Part shown: positions 1-7,561 of the stretch, piece by piece | Layout: the number at the start of each line of letters is the position of its first letter | How positions within the stretch are numbered: position 1 is the stretch's first letter | Assembly: GCA_036381435.1 (NCBI GenBank) | Contig: DASVCW010000032.1 | Coordinates: 1-21,787 of the forward strand | Direction: 5' to 3' | Source: Fodinibius sp036381435 | Lineage (GTDB): Bacteria; Bacteroidota; Rhodothermia; Balneolales; Balneolaceae | DNA: 21,787 bases | The notes under the pieces: model-generated | The model's input: the letters and a program-made list of their open reading frames with translations, nothing else | Databases searched by the model: none | What the model was told of the DNA's origin: nothing | Position numbers and translations under genes: made by a program

Positions 1-297
1 CATATCGGAGGCGCGGGAATTGGATATCTGCTGATGAAGGCCCATAACCGGGGGCATAATTTAAGCCACTGGATTTTACCCATTGAGCAATTTTGGTATC
101 GGATAAAAGGCCTTTACCAAAAACGTGAATCCAAAACCGGCAATAAAAACATGTATTCCGTTTCTGATGTTGATATTATTGATGAAGCCAATGAATCTGA
201 ACTGGATGAAATTCTGGAAAAGATTTCAAAAAAGGGTTACGACGGCCTTACCAAAGAAGAGAAGAAAAAACTGTTTGAACTCAGCAAAAAGAATTAA
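1..297 (+). CDS. Rhomboid-family intramembrane serine protease, C-terminal fragment
   Basis: The reading frame is open from base 1, so the N-terminus lies outside the window. The visible part begins HIGGAGIGYLLMK, which matches the last membrane helix of rhomboid proteases. There the His followed by a small-residue GxxxG-like run supplies the catalytic histidine of the Ser-His dyad; the serine helix is not in view. About 70 residues of charged cytoplasmic tail follow, ending in an acidic/lysine-rich segment (DEILEKISKKGYDGLTKEEK) of the kind seen on Bacteroidota rhomboids. The product would be an inner-membrane protease cleaving single-pass membrane substrates. The family call rests on one helix plus the tail, so it is good but not certain. 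It ends 57 bp before ispG in the same direction. Confidence 0.75.
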   Translation, partial: HIGGAGIGYLLMKAHNRGHNLSHWILPIEQFWYRIKGLYQKRESKTGNKNMYSVSDVDIIDEANESELDEILEKISKKGYDGLTKEEKKKLFELSKKN

Positions 298-315
298 AGC
301 AGTTAATCATTTAAT

Positions 316-347
316 AATTCAACAACTCAGCAATTCAACAATTCAAT
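316..347. repeat. Low-complexity ATTCAACAA-type repeat
   Basis: The short gap before ispG contains imperfect tandem copies of AATTCAACAA separated by a CTCAGC interruption. Such AT-rich spacer repeats are common between genes in Bacteroidota-like genomes. No promoter or ribosome binding site can be distinguished in it. Confidence 0.4.
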
Positions 348-354
348 CACTTCC

Positions 355-1611
355 ATGTCCCAAATAAAGCGACGAAAATCTATTCAGGTAATGGTCGGCA
401 GTGTTCCCGTTGGCGGAGGAGCACCCATTGTGGTACAATCCATGACCAACACTGATACCGCCGATGTTGATGCAACGGTTGAACAAATTAAACATTTGCA
501 CCGGGCCGGTTCTGAGATTGTTCGAGTTACCGTCAATAATGATGCCGCCGCGGAAGCTGTACCGGAGATCAAAGAAAAGTTATTGAGTGATGGAGTAACT
601 GTACCCATCGTGGGGGACTTTCACTATAACGGACACAAGCTGCTCACCAATCATCCCGAAGCCGCCAAAGCCCTCTCTAAATTTCGGATTAATCCCGGTA
701 ATACCGGTACAAAAACCCGTGATGAAAACTTCTGCACCATTGTTGAGCAGGCTGTAAAGTATGACAAGCCGGTGCGCATCGGGGTGAACTGGGGTTCGCT
801 CGACCAGCAATTGCTGGCGCAAAAAATGGATGTCAACAGTAAGCTTGCCGATCCAAAATCATCCAAGCAGGTAATGCTTGATACGATGGTTGAAAGTGCC
901 CGGCGTTCGGCAGAACTTGCGGAAAGTGTGGGACTTTCATCTGATAAGATCATCATCAGTTGTAAAATGAGTCATGTGCAGGATGTGGTAAGTGTTTACA
1001 AGCGTATTGCTGAAATTTTGGATTACCCGCTGCACGTTGGCCTTACTGAAGCGGGCATGGGGATGAAAGGTATGGTGGCCAGTTCAGCTGCCCTTTCTGT
1101 CTTACTACAGCAAGGTATTGGCGATACTATTCGGGTTTCACTCACTCCAAAACCGGGGGGAGATCGGGCTGAAGAAGTACGGGTATGTCAGCAGATTTTG
1201 CAGTCGCTGGGAATCCGAAGTTTTATTCCGCAGGTTACCGCTTGTCCCGGCTGTGGACGCACCAACAGTACTTATTTTCAGGAGCTTGCTGATGAAATTC
1301 AATCTTATCTTCGTGAAATGATGCCGGTTTGGCGAGATGTTTACGCGGGAGTAGAAGAAATGGATGTTGCCGTTATGGGTTGCGTTGTAAACGGTCCCGG
1401 CGAGTCTCGCAACGCCAATATTGGAATTTCACTACCCGGTACTTTTGAAGAACCCAAAGCCCCGGTTTATATGGATGGTGAACATTTCAAAACACTGCGG
1501 GGTGAAGGCATTGGCAAAGAATTCCGCGAGATTCTGGATGATTATGTACAGCGAAACTACGGACAGTCCGATAGCGGGAAGAAAAAGCAACCCTTAGAAG
1601 AAGCAGGGTAG
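355..1611 (+). CDS. ispG: 4-hydroxy-3-methylbut-2-en-1-yl diphosphate synthase (flavodoxin-dependent)
   Basis: This 418-residue protein is IspG (GcpE), which reductively converts methylerythritol cyclodiphosphate to HMBPP in the MEP isoprenoid pathway using a [4Fe-4S] cluster. The cluster ligands are visible: Cys297 and Cys300 in CPGCGRT, Cys343 in GCVVNGPGE, and Glu350 as the fourth ligand. The N-terminal TIM-barrel part begins with the typical VPVGGGAPIVVQSMTNTDT. The spacing between the Cys pair and the third Cys is 46 residues, counted from Cys297, against 35 in E. coli (C270 to C305). This is the longer form known from actinobacteria and FCB bacteria, not the much larger plant/Chlamydia form. 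The ATG at 355 has no clear Shine-Dalgarno, but the homology starts right after it. The tail from about residue 400 is short and charged. Confidence 0.97.
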   Translation: MSQIKRRKSIQVMVGSVPVGGGAPIVVQSMTNTDTADVDATVEQIKHLHRAGSEIVRVTVNNDAAAEAVPEIKEKLLSDGVTVPIVGDFHYNGHKLLTNHPEAAKALSKFRINPGNTGTKTRDENFCTIVEQAVKYDKPVRIGVNWGSLDQQLLAQKMDVNSKLADPKSSKQVMLDTMVESARRSAELAESVGLSSDKIIISCKMSHVQDVVSVYKRIAEILDYPLHVGLTEAGMGMKGMVASSAALSVLLQQGIGDTIRVSLTPKPGGDRAEEVRVCQQILQSLGIRSFIPQVTACPGCGRTNSTYFQELADEIQSYLREMMPVWRDVYAGVEEMDVAVMGCVVNGPGESRNANIGISLPGTFEEPKAPVYMDGEHFKTLRGEGIGKEFREILDDYVQRNYGQSDSGKKKQPLEEAG

Positions 1612-1634
1612 TTCTACTTTCATTATGTTTTTTT

Positions 1635-1803
1635 TGTCATTTCTTCCGAAGGAATCCCTATGGGAGACTGTAGGGCGTGGCCTTTCACCCGAAATGGAGA
1701 AATCTCATCCGTGTAGATTTGATGTTAAATTATTGGGATGAGATCTCTCTGCCGTGAGGCATCCCGATAAAACCCATCGCCCCAACTATTCGGGACGCTT
1801 GAG
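1635..1803. repeat. Degenerate copy of the TGTCATTTC intergenic repeat
   Basis: Starting 23 bp after the ispG stop, the sequence carries TGTCATTTC at 1635, the 16-mer GGAGAAATCTCATCCG at 1696-1711 and, further on, an inverted partner GGGATGAGATCTCT at 1735-1748. The same 16-mer occurs in the intact copy at 20722-20737. The right terminal arm is lost, so this is an eroded relative of the two elements flanking the GIY-YIG gene. It fills most of the gap between ispG and the lipoprotein gene and may act as a 3' end structure for ispG mRNA. Confidence 0.55.
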
Positions 1804-1837
1804 ATGATTTACTTTTATTAAACAGAAAGCATCAACA

Positions 1838-2455
1838 ATGAAAAAAGCAGTTTCCCTTCTTATTTTAGCAGCTTTTCTGACATCCTGTGATTCCGGGTCT
1901 GTTGATCAAAACTATGTGAAATCCGGTAAGTACGAGGAATTTGAGCGGAAGTCGCGACAGGAAGCGATAAGAAAGGATAAGCAAAAACGGAGTTTTGCAG
2001 CTCATATGCAAGCGCTGGGAAATTGCAAACAAAGTGAAGCTCATTTTCCCTTAAAAATTAGCCGCAAGCAAATAGCTAGCCTTTTAAAAACTTCCGCAGA
2101 AGATTGTGAACAGCTTATGGTGGCAGATCGCCTGGGATTTGAGATACAATTACTGAAAGAAATCCAGTTGCCGAGTTATACACTTAAGTGGGTTTTGCTG
2201 GATCAAAAGTCGGTTTACGATAACCGGCGTCTTTTAGCAGTTACTTTCCGTAACGACAGTCTGGTTAATTTTGAAGAAGTCGGGGTATTTCAAAAGAATT
2301 TGTCTAAAGATATTAACACAACAATTGAGGTAACTAAAAAAGGTGAAAAGCTTTTGATAGAATCAGAAATCAACCGAAAGATTATTTATCCGGTTGAACA
2401 GAAAAATGTTATAAACAGGCGATTTACTATAAATCCGAAAGGTATTATTGAATAA
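1838..2455 (+). CDS. Putative lipoprotein of unknown function
   Basis: This is a 205-residue protein with a clear lipoprotein signal peptide: MKK, then the hydrophobic stretch AVSLLILAAF, then lipobox LTSC with the lipidated Cys at residue 17. A short flexible DSGSVDQ linker and a Lys/Arg-rich helix (about residues 28-50) follow. I do not recognise the mature domain. It has two further Cys (in NCKQSE and EDCEQ) that might pair, and a C-terminal half rich in predicted strands. It should be anchored in a membrane facing the periplasm. It lies 61 bp upstream of the TPR protein gene in the same direction, so the two may be co-expressed, but no functional link is evident. Confidence 0.8.
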   Translation: MKKAVSLLILAAFLTSCDSGSVDQNYVKSGKYEEFERKSRQEAIRKDKQKRSFAAHMQALGNCKQSEAHFPLKISRKQIASLLKTSAEDCEQLMVADRLGFEIQLLKEIQLPSYTLKWVLLDQKSVYDNRRLLAVTFRNDSLVNFEEVGVFQKNLSKDINTTIEVTKKGEKLLIESEINRKIIYPVEQKNVINRRFTINPKGIIE

Positions 2456-2516
2456 TGAATAAATTTATGTAAAATGAGTACTGCTTATATTCCAATATTC
2501 TTCTAAATCACACACT

Positions 2517-3287
2517 ATGAAAGCATTAAAAAAGACATTTCCATTTTTCGCTGCTCTTTTAGCGGCTCCTGCTTTATTATTAGCTCAAACAAATGGAAGT
2601 TCTATTGAACAGCGGGCTGATTCTCTCTTTTATAATTATCATGAAGAGCAGGCCCTGGAACTTTATTCACAAATATTAGAGCAAGATCCCGATAATTTTG
2701 AGGCCCTTTGGCGCAGCAGTTTTTTATACTCGCGTATTGGTAACCGCTTCAATGATGAAGACAAACAGAAACAGTATTTTAATAAAGCAATTGACCTTGC
2801 CAAGCAGGCTCTCGCAGTTGATTCCACTCACACTCAGTCTAATTTTGCAATGTCCGTGGCAATGGGGCGAAAAGCTCTCATTTCAGGAGCCAGCGAGCGG
2901 GTGGCAGCGGCGCGGGATATTAAAAAGTATGTAGATCGTGCCCTAAAATACGACAGTACGAACGCGGGCGCATGGCATGTTCTGGGCCGATGGCATTTTA
3001 AAATAGCTAACCTAAGCTGGATTGAAAGTGTTGCGGCCGATGCGCTTTTTGGCGGCGTTCCAAAAGGGGCAAGTAACGAAAAAGCAGCCCGGGCCATCGA
3101 AAAGGCAATTGACTTAAATGATGATTATCTTTTGTACTATTATGATTTAGCCCGAATTTATGATGAAATGGGACAGGAACAGAAAACTATCTCACTCTGC
3201 AAAACGGCTTTAAGCAAGCCTGCGGTTAGTCCCGATGACGATAGAATCAAGCAAGACTGTCGAGAATTGATTGAAGATGTGCAGTAG
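2517..3287 (+). CDS. Secreted tetratricopeptide-repeat protein
   Basis: This 256-residue protein has a Sec signal peptide (KALKKTFPFFAALLAAPALLLAQ, cleavage likely after LLA). The rest is built of TPR-like helical hairpins: residues about 30-70 (ALELYSQILEQDPDNFEALW), 85-115 (AIDLAKQALAVDSTHTQSNF), 135-160 (VDRALKYDSTNAGAWHVLGR) and 190-225 (AARAIEKAIDLNDDYLLYYY). The layout, with a long insertion between the second and third hairpins, resembles regulator-of-microtubule-dynamics-like TPR proteins found in many Bacteroidota. In bacteria these have no established role. It is likely a periplasmic scaffold. The preceding lipoprotein gene is close enough for shared transcription. Confidence 0.82.
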   Translation: MKALKKTFPFFAALLAAPALLLAQTNGSSIEQRADSLFYNYHEEQALELYSQILEQDPDNFEALWRSSFLYSRIGNRFNDEDKQKQYFNKAIDLAKQALAVDSTHTQSNFAMSVAMGRKALISGASERVAAARDIKKYVDRALKYDSTNAGAWHVLGRWHFKIANLSWIESVAADALFGGVPKGASNEKAARAIEKAIDLNDDYLLYYYDLARIYDEMGQEQKTISLCKTALSKPAVSPDDDRIKQDCRELIEDVQ

Positions 3288-3338
3288 TGAGTTATTTAGT
3301 AGATTTATTTTTCTCATTGTTAATAATGAAATTAGAAA

Positions 3339-3570
3339 GGTCATCCCCCTGCGCCCCCTTCGAAGGGGGAGGAAAACTCCACTGATGGAATCAGCGGATT
3401 GTATTACAAATAATTGAATTTACTTCTCCCTTTTTCCCGAACCGAATCCCTACAGAAGAGGCGAGAATATTATTTTTAGAAGATGAAATCTAATATTTTT
3501 AAAGCAATGAACTGTAATTTGGCCGTAAATCGTAATGTCCCCCTTTGAAGGGGGCGCAGGGGGGATGACC
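3339..3570. repeat. MITE-like element with about 32-bp terminal inverted repeats
   Basis: The left arm at 3339-3370 starts GGTCATCCCCCTGCGCCCCC and continues TTCGAAGGGGGA. The right arm at 3538-3570 is its reverse complement apart from one substitution and one extra G. Each arm is itself a near palindrome (CCCCCTTCGAAGGGGG). The 167 bp between them contains no plausible ORF. Such G/C-run arms recur in Bacteroidota-type genomes, but no flanking target duplication is obvious here. It occupies most of the 427-bp gap between the TPR gene and pfkA. The remainder (3571-3714) is AT-rich and must hold the pfkA promoter, although I cannot place its -33/-7 boxes with confidence. Confidence 0.7.
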
Positions 3571-3714
3571 GAATTTTAAACAAAGCTCATTTTCCTAAAA
3601 CTATTAAAGCTTTTTTTATTTGGCATTGAATTTTCTCACAACCCCATAAGAACGGGAAAAGGGATGGCTTTTTGAATAAATTGAAAATATTAAATTTTTT
3701 TTGAAGTAAAGTTT

Positions 3715-4689
3715 ATGAATAAAATTGGTGTGTTAACTTCGGGAGGCGACGCTCCCGGAATGAATGCGGCTATCCGGGCTGTGGTTCGTACTTGTGTCTA
3801 TCATAAAATCACTCCTTATGCCATTTATCAGGGGTATGACGGTTTGATAAACAACGATATCCGCGAAATGAATGCGGGATCGGTGAAGCATATTATTTAC
3901 CAGGGGGGGACGGTTTTAAAGTCTGCCCGCAGTTTAGATTTTAAAACGAATGATGGACTTGAAAAAGCCTGGAAAAATGTCCAGAAACATGGCCTTGATG
4001 GGTTGGTTGTCATTGGGGGTGACGGTACGTTTAAAGGAGCGATGGAGTTTGGCCAAAAGTATAATTTTCCCATCGTTGGTATTCCGGGAACCATTGATAA
4101 TGATATTTACGGAACGGATTTTACGGTTGGTTTTGATACGGCTGTGAATACAGTCGTCGAAGCAGTGGATAAAATCCGGGATACGGCCACATCACACAGC
4201 CGCCTTTTCTTTATCGAAGTGATGGGACGTGATGCCGGTTTTATTGCCATTCACTCCGGCATCGGGGCAGGGGCCGAAGATATTCTAATCCCCGAAAAAG
4301 ATCGTGATGTTGAACACCTTTTTGAGTCACTGGAACTTTCATCAAAGCGCAAAAAGACATCTCGTTTGGTGATTGTTGCCGAAGGTGGTAAAAATGGCAG
4401 TGTTTATGATCTTGAAAAAGCGGTACAGAAACGTTTTGGAGATCGTTACGAAACGAAAGTTACTATTTTGGGACATGTCCAGCGTGGCGGGCGTCCCACT
4501 TGTGCCGATCGTGTTTTAGCCAGCCGCCTCGGTGTTGAATCGGTTGAAGCTCTGAAAAACGGGAAGGCTAATACAATGGCTGGCATTCAAAACGGCAAAG
4601 TTGAATTTACCCCTTTTGAGGAGGCTACAAAGCAACATCCCAAGCTGGACGATGAGTTGTTACGCGTAGCCGATATTATTTCAATTTAG
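3715..4689 (+). CDS. pfkA: ATP-dependent 6-phosphofructokinase
   Basis: This 324-residue enzyme phosphorylates fructose 6-phosphate to fructose 1,6-bisphosphate, the committed step of glycolysis. Visible motifs are the N-terminal SGGDAPGMNAAIR nucleotide-binding loop, GGDGTFKGA with Asp103/Gly104, and PGTIDND with Asp128 and Asp130 (Asp127 and Asp129 in E. coli). EVMGRDAGFIA and GHVQRGGRPT, which bind the sugar phosphate, are also present. Gly104 and the Gly in PGTIDND mark the ATP type; pyrophosphate-dependent enzymes carry Asp and Lys at these places. Length is normal for the bacterial short PFK. Homology starts at the ATG at 3715. It is the first gene of a compact run, with the thioredoxin-fold gene beginning 6 bp after its stop. 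Confidence 0.97.
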   Translation: MNKIGVLTSGGDAPGMNAAIRAVVRTCVYHKITPYAIYQGYDGLINNDIREMNAGSVKHIIYQGGTVLKSARSLDFKTNDGLEKAWKNVQKHGLDGLVVIGGDGTFKGAMEFGQKYNFPIVGIPGTIDNDIYGTDFTVGFDTAVNTVVEAVDKIRDTATSHSRLFFIEVMGRDAGFIAIHSGIGAGAEDILIPEKDRDVEHLFESLELSSKRKKTSRLVIVAEGGKNGSVYDLEKAVQKRFGDRYETKVTILGHVQRGGRPTCADRVLASRLGVESVEALKNGKANTMAGIQNGKVEFTPFEEATKQHPKLDDELLRVADIISI

Positions 4690-4695
4690 TGCGGC

Positions 4696-5235
4696 ATGAG
4701 AATTGATCCCAAATATTTTAATCATTTTTTAGCGGTAGTTGCCGTTGTCGCGGCTATTTTAATTGTCTTTTTTACCATCAACAGCCGCCAGAATCAGAAA
4801 GCCGCTTTTAAAAAGCATATTTTTGCACAAGATTCCCTTAAAACGGTTTTTTGGCCGTCTTTAGAATCCCCGGACAGTGTTCGGATTTCCGATTTCAAAG
4901 GCCAGTTTGTGATCGTTGATTTCTGGGCAAACTGGTCGGATGCTTCGCTGAATTCTCAAAAAGAATTGGTAAAGCTTCAAAAAGCATTTTCTGATACGCT
5001 TAAGGTTATCGCCGCTTCGGTAGGACATTCTCCCGAGACCGTCCATTCTTATATTCAAAAATATAAATTCCCCTTTCTGTTTGTGAATGGCTCCCGTCAC
5101 TTTATTGATTTTGGGATACCCGGAATTCCCGCCCAGTTTGTTTTTAATCCCGCCGGCGACCTACAAAGTGTCTTCCTCGGATATGATGGCGAAAACCGGT
5201 ACGATAGTTTACGGGCACTTATACATGAAAGATAA
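4696..5235 (+). CDS. Membrane-anchored TlpA/thioredoxin-fold protein lacking the CxxC cysteines
   Basis: This 179-residue protein has an N-terminal membrane anchor at about residues 10-30 (FLAVVAVVAAILIVFF) and a TlpA/AhpC-like thioredoxin domain from about residue 50. The core strand VIVDFWANWSDAS sits where family members have FWATWCxxC. The two redox cysteines are replaced by Ser81 and Ser84, giving SDAS. The cis-proline loop is kept (GIPGIPAQFVFNPAG), so the fold should be intact while disulfide chemistry is lost. It likely faces the periplasm and may bind or scaffold partners rather than exchange thiols. It starts 6 bp after pfkA and overlaps the pabC start by 11 bp, which implies one transcript, but no pathway link to either neighbour is known to me. 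Confidence 0.88.
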   Translation: MRIDPKYFNHFLAVVAVVAAILIVFFTINSRQNQKAAFKKHIFAQDSLKTVFWPSLESPDSVRISDFKGQFVIVDFWANWSDASLNSQKELVKLQKAFSDTLKVIAASVGHSPETVHSYIQKYKFPFLFVNGSRHFIDFGIPGIPAQFVFNPAGDLQSVFLGYDGENRYDSLRALIHER

Positions 5236-6091
5236 TGAGCGGATTATTTATGATAGCAGACTGATTTCCGCTGGCGAAGCTGTCGCACCTGCTCATTCCC
5301 GGGGACTAATGTACGGTGACGGTCTTTTTGAAACCTTCCGAACCTATTCCGCCAAAACCTTTCTTTTAGAACAGCACCTGAAGCGATTGAAGGAAGGTTT
5401 GAACCTTTTAAAAATCCCATTTCCTTCAGATTTAGCCATAGAAAATTTAAAACCGCTAATTTTCCGGCTGCTCAAAGCAAAAGATTTATCGAATGATGAT
5501 GCGATTATTCGAATACAAGTTTGGCGAGACGGAGAAAGGGGATATATGCCTGATACAAGTGCCAATTCTCATTTCTCAATTATCGCTTCAAAATGTCCCA
5601 AAATTTTTAAAAAACCCGTTTTGGCAACGGTTGAAACGAGACGGATTCCATCCGTGGCATTGCCTTCAACTTATAAGTTTTCGAATGGTATAAACTATAT
5701 TTTGGCAGCTAACGAAGCGGTTGATAAAGGGGCGGATGATGTGCTTATGCAGACTACAAACGGAAAGATATCGGAAACTACCATAGCCAATATTTTCTGG
5801 ATTAAGGGTGATAAAATCTTTACTCCGTCAATAGATTGCGACTTGATTCCCGGCATCACCAGGAGCATTCTAATTGACTTATCAGCGGATGGTCTATCGC
5901 TTGATGTAGGGGAGTTTGAATTAAATGCTATTTTAGAAGCCGATGCGGTTTTTATGACTAATTCGGTACGAGAAATTTTGCCGGTAAAAGCTGTTAATGA
6001 TCACTATTTTGACATTGAGAATGACATTATCAAAGAATTGAAAAATCGCTTTGTAAATTTTCGGGATGAACATTTAAAACCGCTTAAATGA
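5225..6091 (+). CDS. pabC: Aminodeoxychorismate lyase (class IV PLP aminotransferase fold)
   Basis: This 288-residue class IV PLP enzyme most likely converts 4-amino-4-deoxychorismate to p-aminobenzoate and pyruvate for folate synthesis. Motifs are LMYGDGLFETFRT near residues 30-40, the Schiff-base Lys151 in TYKFSNGINYILA, NGKISETTIANIF, and PGITRS, which grips the cofactor phosphate. I chose the ATG at 5225 because homology (NERIIYDSR) begins just after it. An upstream in-frame ATG at 5087 would add 46 residues lying wholly inside the previous gene in another frame. It overlaps that gene by 11 bp, and its stop overlaps the pabB start as ATGA. Branched-chain or D-amino-acid aminotransferases share this fold, but the coupling to pabB favours PabC. 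Confidence 0.88.
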   Translation: MKDNERIIYDSRLISAGEAVAPAHSRGLMYGDGLFETFRTYSAKTFLLEQHLKRLKEGLNLLKIPFPSDLAIENLKPLIFRLLKAKDLSNDDAIIRIQVWRDGERGYMPDTSANSHFSIIASKCPKIFKKPVLATVETRRIPSVALPSTYKFSNGINYILAANEAVDKGADDVLMQTTNGKISETTIANIFWIKGDKIFTPSIDCDLIPGITRSILIDLSADGLSLDVGEFELNAILEADAVFMTNSVREILPVKAVNDHYFDIENDIIKELKNRFVNFRDEHLKPLK

Positions 6092-7359
6092 AAGTTGATC
6101 TTGAAAAATTGACTCATTTCTTTTCTCAAAAGGGAACGGTCCTATTGCTGGAATCACAGTTCGGGGATCACCCCGCCTCGCGAAAATCGTATTTAGCAGC
6201 ACTGCCCAAAGCGGAAATAAAGGCAAGGGATGATGAAGTTTTTATCACTGAAAACGACTCGACTCAAAAGCACAAAAAAAATCCCTGGCAGGCGCTTCAG
6301 GCATTCAGGAAGGTTCACAATGAATGGTTGTTCGGCTATTTGGGCTACGATCTGAAAAATCATACAGAAAAACTCACTTCTCAAAATCCCGACCAAATCC
6401 GGGCGCCTGATCTGTATTTTATGGTACCGCAGTTTTTGATTGAAGTTGACCGGGAAACATCCGAAGGGAAATTATTAATCGGCAATTTTCCCCCAAAAAA
6501 AGAGCTTGATTCAGTAGAAACAGTGTCATCTTTCAGTTTCCAGAATATTCGTCCACAACTTGTTAAAAGCGATTATTTGGCTCGCATCAGGGAAGCTCAG
6601 CACCGGATCAGAGAGGGAACTTTTTATGAAATCAATCTTTCTCACCAGCTAAAGGGAAAGTTTAACGACCCTCCTCTGGTACTTTACAAACAGATGAAAG
6701 AAGTCGCCCCTGTGCCGTTCGGTGCGTTTTTTCAGAATGATGATGTTGCTGTTTGTTGCCAGTCTCCCGAGCGATTCTTACGAAAGGAGGGAGACATCAT
6801 TTATTCTCAGCCAATCAAAGGCACATCACCCCGGGGTAAAGATGAGAACGAAGATTTTTTGCTGAAAGAGAAGCTTCTTTCATCTGAAAAAGAACAGGCC
6901 GAAAACCTGATGATCGTTGACCTGGTGCGAAATGACTTAAGCCGGATTGCCCGTCCCGCTTCGGTAAAAGCATTAAAACTGTTTGAAATAGAAACATTTG
7001 GAACGGTGCATCAGATGGTTTCAACGGTGACGGCTGAAGCGGATGAAGAAGATCCTGTTGCCATTCTCAAAGCTTGTTTCCCTATGGGGTCAATGACGGG
7101 TGCGCCAAAGATCAGCGCGATGCAAGCCATTGAAGAACTGGAAAATTATCGCCGCGGTATTTATTCGGGAGCGCTCGGCTACATCACTCCGCAAGGTAAC
7201 TTTGATTTTAATGTGGTGATACGGACAGCAATTATTAAGAATGATGAGCTTTTTTACTCAGTGGGCGGGGCTATTACCGCGGACTCGGATCCGGAATGTG
7301 AATGGAAGGAAACGCTGATAAAAGCGAGAGCACTGACGGATGCTGTGTCTTTACCATAA
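6088..7359 (+). CDS. pabB: Aminodeoxychorismate synthase component I
   Basis: This 423-residue chorismate-binding enzyme converts chorismate with ammonia to 4-amino-4-deoxychorismate, the step before PabC. The C-terminal two thirds carry the family signature: GTFYEINLSHQL, SPERFL, PIKGTSPR with Lys244, ENLMIVDLVRNDL, FPMGSMTGAPK and GIYSGALGYI. The Lys in PIKGT is the PabB-type nucleophile; anthranilate synthase TrpE and isochorismate synthases differ at this position. The N-terminal 150 residues are the shorter, variable tryptophan-pocket half. It begins in a 4-bp ATGA overlap with pabC, which indicates translational coupling. No glutamine amidotransferase (pabA) is nearby, so the ammonia partner must be encoded elsewhere. 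Confidence 0.95.
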   Translation: MKVDLEKLTHFFSQKGTVLLLESQFGDHPASRKSYLAALPKAEIKARDDEVFITENDSTQKHKKNPWQALQAFRKVHNEWLFGYLGYDLKNHTEKLTSQNPDQIRAPDLYFMVPQFLIEVDRETSEGKLLIGNFPPKKELDSVETVSSFSFQNIRPQLVKSDYLARIREAQHRIREGTFYEINLSHQLKGKFNDPPLVLYKQMKEVAPVPFGAFFQNDDVAVCCQSPERFLRKEGDIIYSQPIKGTSPRGKDENEDFLLKEKLLSSEKEQAENLMIVDLVRNDLSRIARPASVKALKLFEIETFGTVHQMVSTVTAEADEEDPVAILKACFPMGSMTGAPKISAMQAIEELENYRRGIYSGALGYITPQGNFDFNVVIRTAIIKNDELFYSVGGAITADSDPECEWKETLIKARALTDAVSLP

Positions 7360-7385
7360 TGCAGTCAAGAAAGGGCTATAACAAT

Positions 7386-7481
7386 AATAACTTATGGTAC
7401 TTATGTTAAAGGTTCAGTTCATTCGAACCGTCTCGCAAGTGTAACCGATGCCCTTTCAAAAGCTATTCGCAGGAATTCGAT
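7386..7481 (+). pseudogene. Possible RHS/YD-repeat remnant
   Basis: A short stop-terminated frame reads YGTYVKGSVHSNRLASVTDA and then LSKAI. HSNRLASVTDA resembles the end of a YD repeat, and the related stretch NNQLQSVADAVSLTI occurs in the RHS fragment at about 9430-9475. No start and no further repeat are visible. The match is short, so this is only a plausible scrap of an older RHS gene at the left edge of the decayed locus. Confidence 0.3.
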
Positions 7482-7561
7482 ATAAAGATAGAAGGACTCA
7501 CATCTATTTTGGAACTGGTACTATCATATTTCTAGGCATAATTGTCGGTTCAATTATTTAA
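7448..7561 (+). CDS. Very short ORF with one membrane segment, doubtful
   Basis: An ATG at 7448 opens a 37-codon frame with basic residues in the middle (IRYKDRRTH) followed by a hydrophobic tail (IYFGTGTIIFLGIIVGSII) and TAA. It looks like a small tail-anchored peptide or the end of a lost membrane protein. It overlaps the RHS-like scrap in another frame and has no visible ribosome binding site. I do not recognise it, and chance is a real possibility. Confidence 0.2.
   Translation: MPFQKLFAGIRYKDRRTHIYFGTGTIIFLGIIVGSII

Noticed and set aside
3715..4689. Pyrophosphate-dependent phosphofructokinase
   Set aside because: Gly104 in GGDGT and Gly in PGTIDND are ATP-type; the PPi type has Asp and Lys there.
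5087..5224. Upstream in-frame start for pabC adding 46 residues
   Set aside because: The added residues lie wholly within the thioredoxin-fold gene in another frame, look unlike the family and precede the normal N-terminus (NERIIYDSR). The ATG at 5225 fits better.
6088..7359. Anthranilate or isochorismate synthase
   Set aside because: PIKGT with Lys and the coupling to a PabC-like gene indicate PabB; no trp or menaquinone genes are near.
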